This document shows positions 1 to 5,365 of a DNA stretch of 14,485 nt, in pieces. The notes beneath the pieces were generated by a model. It saw nothing but the letters and a program-made list of their open reading frames with translations, made no database searches and was not told where the DNA came from. The stretch comes from Candidatus Pacebacteria bacterium UBA6188 (lineage in GTDB: Bacteria; Patescibacteriota; Microgenomatia; UBA1400; PJMF01): the NCBI GenBank assembly GCA_002422765.1, contig DITI01000059.1, positions 1-14,485 of the forward strand, given 5' to 3'. Position 1 is the first letter of the stretch. Every line of letters begins with the position of its first letter. Position numbers and translations under genes: made by a program.

Positions 1-621
1 AGCGCTTAACTCCAAATATTTGCCAAGAAGGATGAAGGTGATAATGACAGCCGCACTTTCAAAATACAAATGAGCTTCTAAATTGTTTGCTTTGAAAAAA
101 TTTGGTAACAGAATGACGGCTAGCGAGTAAAAATAAGCCACTGAAGTACCAAGGGCGACTAAAGTGTCCATGTTACTACTTTTATTGCGCAAGGCAGAAA
201 GAGCGCCTTGATAGAAGCGACGACCAGCTACGAATTGCACGGGGGTGCTAAGAAGGAGCATTAGGTAGGGATTCTTGAAAACATCTGGGACAGGAAACAT
301 GCTTAAAACTACCAAAATCAAACTTAAAATAGCGCTCCAAGTCAAAGTAAATTTAAGACTAGCGATTTCTTTTTCGCGTAATTCTTCAGCGATATCAGCT
401 TGATCATCTTCAGCTAAAATGGCAGTATAGCCCATTTTTTTGACTACTTGCGCCACTTGTTTAAAATCTGCTCCATCTAGTTCTAGACTAGCTTGTTCAT
501 TGCCGTAATTAACGCTGGCTTTGCTGACGCCAGCAGTCTTGGTTAGGGTTCGTTCAATGTTGGTGGCACAGCTCGCACAATGCATGCCGGCGATGTGAAA
601 GTTAAGTTGTTTTTGGGACAT
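1..621 (-). CDS. copA: Copper-translocating P1B-type ATPase, N-terminal part (runs off window)
   Basis: Membrane pump that would export Cu(I) using ATP. The visible 207 residues begin with a heavy-metal-associated domain (about residues 4-70) carrying the metal-binding motif G-M-H-C-A-S-C, with Cys15 and Cys18. Hydrophobic membrane segments follow (about 100-118, 123-140, 157-172, 187-205), including the NMDTLVALGTSVAYFYS stretch characteristic of CopA-type transporters. The CPC motif, phosphorylation and ATP-binding domains would lie beyond the window edge. The ATG at 619-621 lies inside the preceding regulator gene, overlapping it by 20 bases in another frame, so the two are very probably one transcript with coupled translation. 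There is no stop before position 1. Copper rather than another soft metal is inferred from family resemblance and the neighbouring regulator. Confidence 0.93.
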   Translation of the reverse strand, partial: MSQKQLNFHIAGMHCASCATNIERTLTKTAGVSKASVNYGNEQASLELDGADFKQVAQVVKKMGYTAILAEDDQADIAEELREKEIASLKFTLTWSAILSLILVVLSMFPVPDVFKNPYLMLLLSTPVQFVAGRRFYQGALSALRNKSSNMDTLVALGTSVAYFYSLAVILLPNFFKANNLEAHLYFESAAVIITFILLGKYLELSA

Positions 622-1093
622 ATTTTTCTGGATTTTTCTTGAATTTTTGCAGACAACCGGAAGCGCAAAAATAATAATTTTTATTTTCGTATTTGCTGTG
701 GTAATGAGCAGTTTGACTAGAAACTCGCATCTGACAAACTGGATCGTGAGCAATAGGCAATAATTCGTCGAGAGAATTTTTGAGCAGAGCAAAATCTTGA
801 TTGTCTTGATTTTGTTCGATCAAAAAATCTCGAATCAAAGAGCAGGCTTTAAAAATATTTGGATGAGCGAGCTTGTAACAAATGGTTTTGCCAAATTTAC
901 GACTAGAAACCAATTTAGCTTCGCGCAAAATCATCAGGTGCTGACTGACATTAGCTTGAGGCAAATCAAGCATGGAGTAGATATCACCCACGCAAAGCTC
1001 TTGATCTTTAAGTAAGTAGACAATCTCCAAACGACGAGGATGGGCAAGGGCTTTGAGGGTTTCGGCGTAGACGGCAAAAGTTTGACTGTACAT
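602..1093 (-). CDS. ArsR/SmtB-family metal-responsive repressor fused to a C-terminal YHS domain
   Basis: Probable metal-sensing repressor of the copper pump encoded just downstream. Residues 8-90 form an ArsR-type winged helix; the stretch ELCVGD (32-37) aligns with the alpha-3 metal-site motif ELCVCD of classical ArsR/SmtB proteins but keeps only the first Cys (Cys34). A recognition helix, PQANVSQHLMILREAKLV, follows. Residues 117-159 form a YHS domain (D-P-V-C-Q-M, then Y-F-C-A-S-G-C) with Cys120, Cys143 and Cys147, a module usually found on metal-handling proteins, including the N-termini of some copper ATPases. At 163 residues it is longer than a plain ArsR because of this fusion. The ATG at 1091-1093 has no Shine-Dalgarno sequence and lies 6 bases from a -10 box, so the mRNA may be leaderless. 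Metal identity is inferred. Confidence 0.92.
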   Translation of the reverse strand: MYSQTFAVYAETLKALAHPRRLEIVYLLKDQELCVGDIYSMLDLPQANVSQHLMILREAKLVSSRKFGKTICYKLAHPNIFKACSLIRDFLIEQNQDNQDFALLKNSLDELLPIAHDPVCQMRVSSQTAHYHSKYENKNYYFCASGCLQKFKKNPEKYVPKTT

Positions 1094-1112
1094 ATTCGAA
1101 TTTTAGAATATG
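1091..1112. promoter_or_regulatory. Probable ArsR operator (inverted repeat)
   Basis: CATATTC (1091-1097) and GAATATG (1106-1112) are perfect 7-base inverted arms separated by 8 bases, and the inner bases also pair in part. The palindrome covers the -10 box, the predicted transcription start and the start codon of the regulator, the usual geometry for autorepression by ArsR-family proteins. Assignment to this regulator is inferred from position. Confidence 0.65.
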
Positions 1113-1129
1113 TTGGGGATGGATGTCAA
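1100..1129 (-). promoter_or_regulatory. Promoter of the arsR-YHS/copA operon
   Basis: On the minus strand TTGACA (1129-1124) is followed after 18 bases by TAAAAT (1105-1100). The expected transcription start falls on or next to the A of the start codon at 1093, so the mRNA would have almost no 5' leader. The -10 box lies inside the inverted repeat at 1091-1112. Confidence 0.72.
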
Positions 1130-1150
1130 GCCTAGCTTTTGCTCTTTTCT

Positions 1151-1159
1151 TGCTATAAT
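1151..1159 (+). promoter_or_regulatory. Extended -10 promoter of metK
   Basis: TGC followed by the consensus TATAAT (1154-1159) forms an extended -10 element, with no good -35 hexamer at the expected distance. Transcription would start near 1166, a few bases before the SAM riboswitch. It is divergent from, and less than 30 bp from, the arsR promoter. Confidence 0.75.
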
Positions 1160-1173
1160 TACTTTTAGTATTT

Positions 1174-1278
1174 AAATCAAGAGTCATGGTGAGGGACCTA
1201 GCCTAGCGACCCATGCAGCAACCGACCAAGATCAGGGCACGGTGCTCCTTCTAGCCTCATTTGAAGAGGAAAAGATTA
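1174..1278 (+). promoter_or_regulatory. SAM-I (S-box) riboswitch aptamer controlling metK
   Basis: S-adenosylmethionine-sensing leader RNA. Its conserved blocks follow the S-box order: AUCAAGAG (1176-1183), the kink-turn strand GAGGGAC (1191-1197), GCAACC (1217-1222), GGUGC (1241-1245), a P4 hairpin region near 1246-1270, and AAAAGAU closing the aptamer (1270-1276). P1 can form from AATC (1175-1178) with GATT (1274-1277). One usual core base differs (A instead of G just before GCAACC). It precedes the SAM synthetase gene, a typical S-box target, so high SAM would shut off SAM synthesis. Confidence 0.9.
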
Positions 1279-1304
1279 GTTTCTTTGTGAAAGGAAAAAA
1301 TATG
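1271..1304 (+). promoter_or_regulatory. Expression platform of the SAM riboswitch: Shine-Dalgarno sequestering hairpin
   Basis: Bases 1280-1286 (TTTCTTT-type) pair with 1290-1296, a 7-bp stem with a 3-base loop containing the Shine-Dalgarno sequence AAAGGA before the ATG at 1302. AAAGA at 1271-1275 can instead pair with TCTTT at 1282-1286, but those bases overlap the 3' strand of P1 (1274-1277). SAM binding would therefore favour the sequestering hairpin. No intrinsic terminator lies between aptamer and gene, so control is probably translational. The switching model is inference from pairing. Confidence 0.55.
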
Positions 1305-2417
1305 TTTGATCAATTTACCTCCGAAGCAGTTGGTGCCGGTCATCCAGATAAAATTTGTGACCAAATTTCTGACAGTATTGTTGATGCTTGCTTGGCAGCT
1401 GATCCACAAAGTCGGGTGGCGGTGGAAACTCTGGTTACTACCAATAAAATTATTTTAGCTGGGGAAGTGACTTGTTCTGCCACAATTGATTACGAAGGCA
1501 TTGCTCGGGCAACAGTAGGGCGTTTGGGTTATACCAATCCAGCTTGGGGTTTTTCTGACCAGTCACCGGTGGAAGTTCTAATTCATCAACAATCGCCAGA
1601 TATTGCGGTGGGCGTGGATGAAGGCGGGGCTGGTGACCAAGGGATCATGTTTGGTTATGCTTGCGATGAGACGCCGGAGCTGATGCCCTTGCCTTTGATG
1701 CTGGCTCAACAGCTGGTGCGAAATATGGATGGGGCTCGTGAAAGTGGTGCAATCGCTTATTTGCGTCCAGACGGTAAAGCTCAGGTAGTAGTCGATTATG
1801 AGAATGGTAGGCCAGTCAAAGTTTCAACAATCATTTTGGCTGTGCCTTATGATCCAAAAATCACTAAAGAAAAATTGGAGAATGATTTGTGGTCTAAAGT
1901 TATTGTTCCTGCAGTTGAAAAATATTTACCCAAGCAAGTGTTGCTTAGAAAAGATATTAAATTAATCATCAATGGTACTGGAGTGTGGGAAATTGGTGGT
2001 CCAGCTAGCGACACCGGTGTAACTGGGCGCAAGATTATTATTGATACTTATGGTGGGATGGGTCGTCATGGAGGTGGTTGTTTTTCTGGCAAAGATCCCA
2101 GCAAAGTTGATCGTAGTGCTGCCTACGCTTGTCGTTTTTTGGCCAAAAATATTATCGCCCAAGGTTTGGCGAAGCGCGCTGAAGTGCGAGTGGCTTACGT
2201 GATCGGTCAGTCTAAACCAGTCTCTTTTGGAGTGGAAACTTTTGGCACGGCTTCGACCAGTGAGGCAGAAATTAAAAAATATGCCTTGAGTTTAATGGAC
2301 TTGTCAGTGCTAAGTATCATCAAGCAACTTGATTTATGTCGTCCCATTTATGCACAAACTGCCGCCTACGGACACTTTGGCAGAGAAGAATTTAGTTGGG
2401 AGAAGGTGGAAAAATAA
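1302..2417 (+). CDS. metK: S-adenosylmethionine synthetase (methionine adenosyltransferase)
   Basis: Makes S-adenosylmethionine from methionine and ATP in the cytosol, the methyl donor for enzymes such as the DNA methyltransferase and SAM-methyltransferase-like protein nearby. The 371 residues contain the family signatures: GHPDK (13-17), G-A-G-D-Q-G-I-M-F-G-Y-A (109-120), and the phosphate-binding stretch G-G-G-C-F-S-G-K-D-P-S-K-V-D-R-S-A (257-273), with Cys where many homologues have Ala. The C-terminus FGREEFSWEKVEK is typical, and length is close to the 384 residues of E. coli MetK. The ATG at 1302 is chosen because it follows AAAGGA at good spacing and starts directly with the family N-terminus; an in-frame ORF extends to 1242 but lies inside the SAM riboswitch. 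Confidence 0.98.
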   Translation: MFDQFTSEAVGAGHPDKICDQISDSIVDACLAADPQSRVAVETLVTTNKIILAGEVTCSATIDYEGIARATVGRLGYTNPAWGFSDQSPVEVLIHQQSPDIAVGVDEGGAGDQGIMFGYACDETPELMPLPLMLAQQLVRNMDGARESGAIAYLRPDGKAQVVVDYENGRPVKVSTIILAVPYDPKITKEKLENDLWSKVIVPAVEKYLPKQVLLRKDIKLIINGTGVWEIGGPASDTGVTGRKIIIDTYGGMGRHGGGCFSGKDPSKVDRSAAYACRFLAKNIIAQGLAKRAEVRVAYVIGQSKPVSFGVETFGTASTSEAEIKKYALSLMDLSVLSIIKQLDLCRPIYAQTAAYGHFGREEFSWEKVEK

Positions 2418-2430
2418 GCTTATCTGAATT

Positions 2431-2457
2431 CAAAAACCCCGCCTTTTCAAGCGGGGT
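2431..2457 (-). terminator. Intrinsic terminator after hsp20 (possibly bidirectional)
   Basis: ACCCCGC (2436-2442) pairs perfectly with GCGGGGT (2451-2457) around an 8-base loop. On the minus strand the stem is followed by a run of five T, fitting termination of hsp20. On the plus strand the downstream sequence is not T-rich, so termination of metK here is less certain. A weaker hairpin, AGCG/CGCT at 2470-2483 followed by a T-rich stretch, may help in the plus direction. Confidence 0.8.
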
Positions 2458-2502
2458 CAATGATTCATCAGCGGTTTTTCGCTATTTATTTTAAGCTGAA
2501 AA

Positions 2503-2907
2503 TTAAGCTTTAATCTTCAACTTTTTGGGCTGAGCTAATTCAGATTTCTTGAATTCTACTTTCAAGACACCATTTTTGACGGTGACTTCTGGTTCTTTGC
2601 TCAAATCAATTTCACCAGGAACGGCGACTTTGTAAGAGTAAGAGAAGGCAGAGCGAGAGTAGTATTTGCGATCTTCGCTTTTTTCTTCACTCTTTTTCTT
2701 GGCTTGAATCCAGAGGACGCCTTTTTCAAAAGTGATGTCCACATCTTCGTTGGCGACACCAGCGACGTTGGCTTCAACGATCACTTCATTTTTTGTTTCG
2801 TAAACGTTGAGATTGCTGGTAGTAGCTCCATCAAAGAGATCCTCATCCCAGATATCTGGCCAGCGACTTAGCATGGCACTTAAAGGACTGTAACGAACAA
2901 TTGACAT
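2503..2907 (-). CDS. Small heat shock protein, Hsp20/alpha-crystallin family
   Basis: ATP-independent chaperone that holds unfolding proteins in the cytosol. The 134 residues consist of a short N-terminal arm (1-30, MSIVRYSPLSAMLSRWPDIW) and an alpha-crystallin domain (about 33-120) with the typical pattern NVYETKNEVIVEANVAGV, a central DRKYYSRSAFSYSYKVAVP stretch like the conserved R-x-x-x-x-F-x-R-x-F region, and the conserved GVLKVEFKK strand near the end. The tail KKLKIKA contains an I-x-I/V-like oligomerisation motif in shortened form. The ATG at 2907 is preceded by a strong Shine-Dalgarno sequence, AAGGAG. Single-gene transcription unit with its own promoter, CIRCE-like operator and terminator, consistent with heat induction through HrcA (hrcA itself is not in this window). 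Confidence 0.96.
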   Translation of the reverse strand: MSIVRYSPLSAMLSRWPDIWDEDLFDGATTSNLNVYETKNEVIVEANVAGVANEDVDITFEKGVLWIQAKKKSEEKSEDRKYYSRSAFSYSYKVAVPGEIDLSKEPEVTVKNGVLKVEFKKSELAQPKKLKIKA

Positions 2908-2942
2908 AAATTCACTCCTTTCTTTGATTTATTTTTATTTAT

Positions 2943-2969
2943 CTGGCAGTCGCTATAGTCGACTGCTAG
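2943..2969. promoter_or_regulatory. CIRCE-like operator (probable HrcA site) of hsp20
   Basis: CTGGCAGTC (2943-2951), nine bases, then GACTGCTAG (2961-2969). This has the exact 9-N9-9 geometry of the HrcA operator CIRCE (TTAGCACTC-N9-GAGTGCTAA), and the right arm matches it at 7 of 9 bases. The arms differ from CIRCE mainly at the C/G of the ACTC core, and consistently on both sides, suggesting a lineage-specific version. It overlaps the predicted transcription start. HrcA binding is inferred. Confidence 0.68.
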
Positions 2970-2973
2970 CTAT

Positions 2974-3002
2974 ATTAAAGCAAATTTAGCAGTCTTTGTC
3001 AA
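2974..3002 (-). promoter_or_regulatory. Promoter of hsp20
   Basis: On the minus strand TTGACA (3002-2997) and TTTAAT (2979-2974) are separated by 17 bases, a good vegetative-sigma promoter. The predicted start is near 2967, inside the right arm of the CIRCE-like palindrome. The spacer also contains GACTGCTAA, a further copy of one operator half-site. Confidence 0.75.
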
Positions 3003-3032
3003 ATAGTGCCAAAAAGCTTTGTTTGGCAGAAG

Positions 3033-3041
3033 TGTTATACT
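3033..3041 (+). promoter_or_regulatory. Extended -10 promoter, leaderless start of the downstream gene
   Basis: TGT followed by TATACT (3036-3041) makes an extended -10 element. The next ATG begins at 3049, 7 bases after the -10 box, where transcription itself should begin. There is no Shine-Dalgarno sequence, so a leaderless mRNA is likely. Confidence 0.65.
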
Positions 3042-3048
3042 AATCTAT

Positions 3049-3834
3049 ATGCAGAAAAAACTCCCCCTCTTGCTTCTATTGGCGGTTTTGGCTGGCTTGT
3101 CTTTTTACTTTTTAAGTAAAAATCAAGCTTTGGATGAGGCTAGTGAAGATCAGGGTCAGCAGGTGGCAGAGGAACTTTTGACTGATTGTCCTTATGAGCG
3201 CGAGGTTTGTGCTTACATGGTAGCTCAGGCTAAGGCCATGAGTCAGGGTGTGATCGTGACCACTACTATTCAAATGCCTGATCAGACCAAGAATGTTAGT
3301 GAAATGAAGCTTGATGGATCAGGTAATTTTGAGGTAGCCAGTTATGTGGGTGATAAATTGCAGTCAAGCATGATTGTTTTTGAAAAACAAACTTACATTA
3401 AAGATTTAACAGATGGTTCTTGGTACACTTTGCCAAGTTTTGTTGATAATGCCGCCGACTCCCCAGACGAAGCAGTCATGGAATTGCAGGCAACTTATCA
3501 GGAGCCAAGTGCAGATTTTAAGATGACCAAAGTTGGCACTGAAGCTTGTGGAGATTTGACTTGTGATAAATATGAAATGAGTCAGGCCGGTGAAGTTGAA
3601 GGGCAGCTTTACATTTGGATTGATACCAAGGAGCGTTTGGCTCGTCAGATGGAGACCAAGACAGCTCAAGGTTCAAGCATGATGCTTTATCGCTATGAGA
3701 CAGTCAAAATTACTAAGCCAGAGCCGATCAAAGAGATGCCTAGCGCAGGTTCTAGTGCTCCAAGTGGTGCTGGCCAAATGCCTTCCCAAGAAGAGTTGGA
3801 AAAAATGATGCAGGAGTACAGCTTGGATCGTTAG
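3049..3834 (+). CDS. Membrane-anchored extracytoplasmic protein of unknown function
   Basis: Not a family I can name. The 261 residues begin with MQKK and a hydrophobic segment (5-22) that looks like an uncleaved signal anchor; there is no lipobox Cys. A mostly beta-strand ectodomain follows (about 50-215), with cysteines in two pairs (Cys47/Cys54 in DCPYEREVC, and C-G-D-L-T-C near residue 165) that could form disulfides outside the membrane. The alternation IQMPDQTKNVSEMKLDGSGNF...MIVFEKQTYIKDL...GSWYTLP resembles LolA/LppX-like lipid-binding folds, but that is only a shape resemblance. The tail is Ser/Gly/Pro-rich, ending in a charged helix (QEELEKMMQEY). The ATG at 3049 is preferred over a TTG at 3019 because the -10 box lies between them. 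Its stop is 9 bases from that of the convergent Nudix gene. Confidence 0.82.
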   Translation: MQKKLPLLLLLAVLAGLSFYFLSKNQALDEASEDQGQQVAEELLTDCPYEREVCAYMVAQAKAMSQGVIVTTTIQMPDQTKNVSEMKLDGSGNFEVASYVGDKLQSSMIVFEKQTYIKDLTDGSWYTLPSFVDNAADSPDEAVMELQATYQEPSADFKMTKVGTEACGDLTCDKYEMSQAGEVEGQLYIWIDTKERLARQMETKTAQGSSMMLYRYETVKITKPEPIKEMPSAGSSAPSGAGQMPSQEELEKMMQEYSLDR

Positions 3835-3843
3835 TTTTTTGCT

Positions 3844-4287
3844 CTACTTTTTGAAGCCGAGTTCGGAATATTTTTGACCTTGCAGGTATTGAGTGATGGC
3901 GTGTCTGACGTAGGGTACGACGTTTTCTGGTAGTTGCTGAATGGGAGTCCAGAGGAGTTGGTCGCATTTGTGAGGCTCCATGTTTTGTGCTTCGCCTGAC
4001 CAGCTATCGCAAGTAAAGAAAAAATCGAAGGATTCTCGATCTTCATAGCGGTGGATGACGTGGGCGAAGTGGAGGTTCTCTACAGAGAGCTTGAGGCCGA
4101 TTTCTTCACGGGTTTCGCGTATAAGGGCTTGGAGGCAGGATTCATCAGCGTCGACGTGGCCGGCAGGCAAGGAATAGTTGCCGTCTTGGTAGCCAGTTTG
4201 AAAACGACGGCTGAGGAGGATTTGGTCCTCACGGAGTAAAAAGAGGTGGACAGCGGAGACGAGGGTGAAGCGAGAGGTGAGGTTCAT
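3844..4287 (-). CDS. Nudix hydrolase
   Basis: Hydrolyses a nucleoside diphosphate linked to another group; exact substrate unknown (nucleotide-pool cleaning or ADP-ribose type are typical). The Nudix box G-x5-E-x7-R-E-U-x-E-E-x-G-U is complete at residues 43-65 (G43, E49, R57, E58, E61, E62, G64), so the metal-binding catalytic site is intact. The protein is 147 residues, normal for a single-domain Nudix enzyme, starting SRFTLVSAVHLFLLREDQILLSRR. The ATG at 4285-4287 has no Shine-Dalgarno sequence and lies 9 bases from a TATAAT box. It is divergent from the restriction-modification operon and convergent with the anchored protein; no functional link to either is evident. Confidence 0.94.
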   Translation of the reverse strand: MNLTSRFTLVSAVHLFLLREDQILLSRRFQTGYQDGNYSLPAGHVDADESCLQALIRETREEIGLKLSVENLHFAHVIHRYEDRESFDFFFTCDSWSGEAQNMEPHKCDQLLWTPIQQLPENVVPYVRHAITQYLQGQKYSELGFKK

Positions 4288-4296
4288 TATTGGGTT

Positions 4297-4302
4297 ATTA
4301 TA
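4297..4302 (-). promoter_or_regulatory. -10 box of the Nudix gene
   Basis: A consensus TATAAT on the minus strand ends 9 bases before the ATG at 4287, giving a leader of only a few bases and no Shine-Dalgarno sequence. The expected -35 position (4320-4325) reads GGCAAA, which is poor. Confidence 0.5.
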
Positions 4303-4317
4303 TTTTATTTATTGAAC

Positions 4318-4336
4318 AATTTGCCTGCTGCAAATT
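4318..4336. promoter_or_regulatory. Inverted repeat between the Nudix gene and the restriction-modification operon
   Basis: AATTTGC (4318-4324) and GCAAATT (4330-4336) are perfect 7-base arms around CTGCT. The element sits just upstream of the predicted -35 box of the methyltransferase gene and over the -35 region of the Nudix gene, so it could be an operator for either. No controller gene is visible next to the operon. Confidence 0.45.
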
Positions 4337-4338
4337 AC

Positions 4339-4367
4339 TTGCTCAAATGATATAAGAACTATTATAT
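4339..4367 (+). promoter_or_regulatory. Likely promoter of the restriction-modification operon
   Basis: TTGCTC (4339-4344) and TTATAT (4362-4367) lie 17 bases apart; TATATT at 4365-4370 is an alternative -10. Transcription would start 5-10 bases before the ATG at 4383. The leader AAAAAAC has no real Shine-Dalgarno sequence. Confidence 0.45.
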
Positions 4368-4382
4368 ATTCTTGTAAAAAAC

Positions 4383-5363
4383 ATGAGTGCACAAATATTT
4401 AAAACGATTGATTTATTTGCCGGAGTTGGTGGAATAAGGCTGGGTTTTGAGAAATCTGGATTTCAAACTGTCTACGCTAATGACTTTGAGCCAAATTGTA
4501 AGTTTACTTATGATTTGAATTTCAAGTCGACTTCACTGACCGTTAAAGATATTACAAAACCATCTCAACAAAACTTTACTTCTGTTTTAGATGATGTTTT
4601 TAAGATTAACTATGATGTCCTTTTAGGTGGTTTTCCATGTCAAGCTTTTTCAATTGCTGGATATAGACAAGGTTTTAGAGACAGTAAAGGTCGTGGAAAC
4701 TTGTTTTTTTATGTGGCAGAAATAATTGAAAAAACTCAGCCAAAGGCATTTTTATTGGAAAATGTTAAAAATTTAAAAAGTCATGATCATGGAAAAACTT
4801 ACAAGATAATTAAACAAACTTTGGAAAATCTTGGCTATTTTGTTAAAGAGGAAGTTTTAAATAGCATGGATTATGGCAATGTTCCACAAAATAGAGAAAG
4901 AATTTATATTGTTGGCTTTAAATCTGAAGGACAATTTGCCAAATTTCATTTCCCGGAAAAAATAGAAAGAACAATCCAAGTTAAGGATTTATTGGATGAG
5001 AAAGTTGACCAATACTTCTATTACGAGAACAAGCCTATTTGGAAAAAGATTAAAAATTTTGTTTTTGAGGAAAATACGGTTTATCAGTGGCGCAGAGTCT
5101 ATGTGAGGGCAAATAAGAGCGGCGTTTGCCCGACTTTAACAGCTAATATGGGAACAGGAGGTCACAATGTTCCTCTAATCAAAGACCATAAAGGAGTTAG
5201 AAAATTAACACCAGGAGAATGCTTTAGAATTCAAGGTTTTCCAAAGGATTATCTTTTGCCCAATATAGCGAAATCTCACCTCTACAAACAAGCCGGAAAC
5301 TCTGTAAGTGTACCAGTTATTCAGCGTATTGCTGAAAATATGATAATAGCTTTACAATCTTAG
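4383..5363 (+). CDS. DNA (cytosine-5)-methyltransferase of a type II restriction-modification system
   Basis: Transfers a methyl group from SAM to C5 of a cytosine in a specific DNA site, protecting the host from the nuclease encoded next. All key C5-methyltransferase motifs are present in order: motif I DLFAGVGGIRLGFEKSGF (10-27), motif IV GGFPCQAFS with catalytic Cys86 (82-90), motif VI ENV (126-128), motif VIII QNRERIYIVG (169-178), motif IX RKLTPGECFRIQGFP (273-287) and motif X GNSVSVPV (305-312). The target-recognition region (about 185-270) is short, and I cannot predict the site. The 326 residues are normal for a monospecific enzyme. Its stop is 2 bases before the nuclease ATG, a tight operon. 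Base composition is clearly more AT-rich than metK or the genes to the right, consistent with transfer. Confidence 0.97.
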   Translation: MSAQIFKTIDLFAGVGGIRLGFEKSGFQTVYANDFEPNCKFTYDLNFKSTSLTVKDITKPSQQNFTSVLDDVFKINYDVLLGGFPCQAFSIAGYRQGFRDSKGRGNLFFYVAEIIEKTQPKAFLLENVKNLKSHDHGKTYKIIKQTLENLGYFVKEEVLNSMDYGNVPQNRERIYIVGFKSEGQFAKFHFPEKIERTIQVKDLLDEKVDQYFYYENKPIWKKIKNFVFEENTVYQWRRVYVRANKSGVCPTLTANMGTGGHNVPLIKDHKGVRKLTPGECFRIQGFPKDYLLPNIAKSHLYKQAGNSVSVPVIQRIAENMIIALQS

Positions 5364-5365
5364 AT

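Noticed and set aside
1242..1301. N-terminal extension of metK by 20 codons
   Set aside because: These codons are riboswitch P4 and expression platform; the ATG at 1302 has a Shine-Dalgarno sequence and begins with the conserved MetK N-terminus.
2470..2490. Separate metK terminator hairpin AGCG/CGCT
   Set aside because: Only four base pairs with an interrupted T tract; too weak for its own entry and mentioned with the main terminator.
3019..3048. TTG start adding ten residues to the anchored protein
   Set aside because: The extended -10 box at 3033-3041 lies within it; the signal-anchor-like MQKK start at 3049 is more natural.
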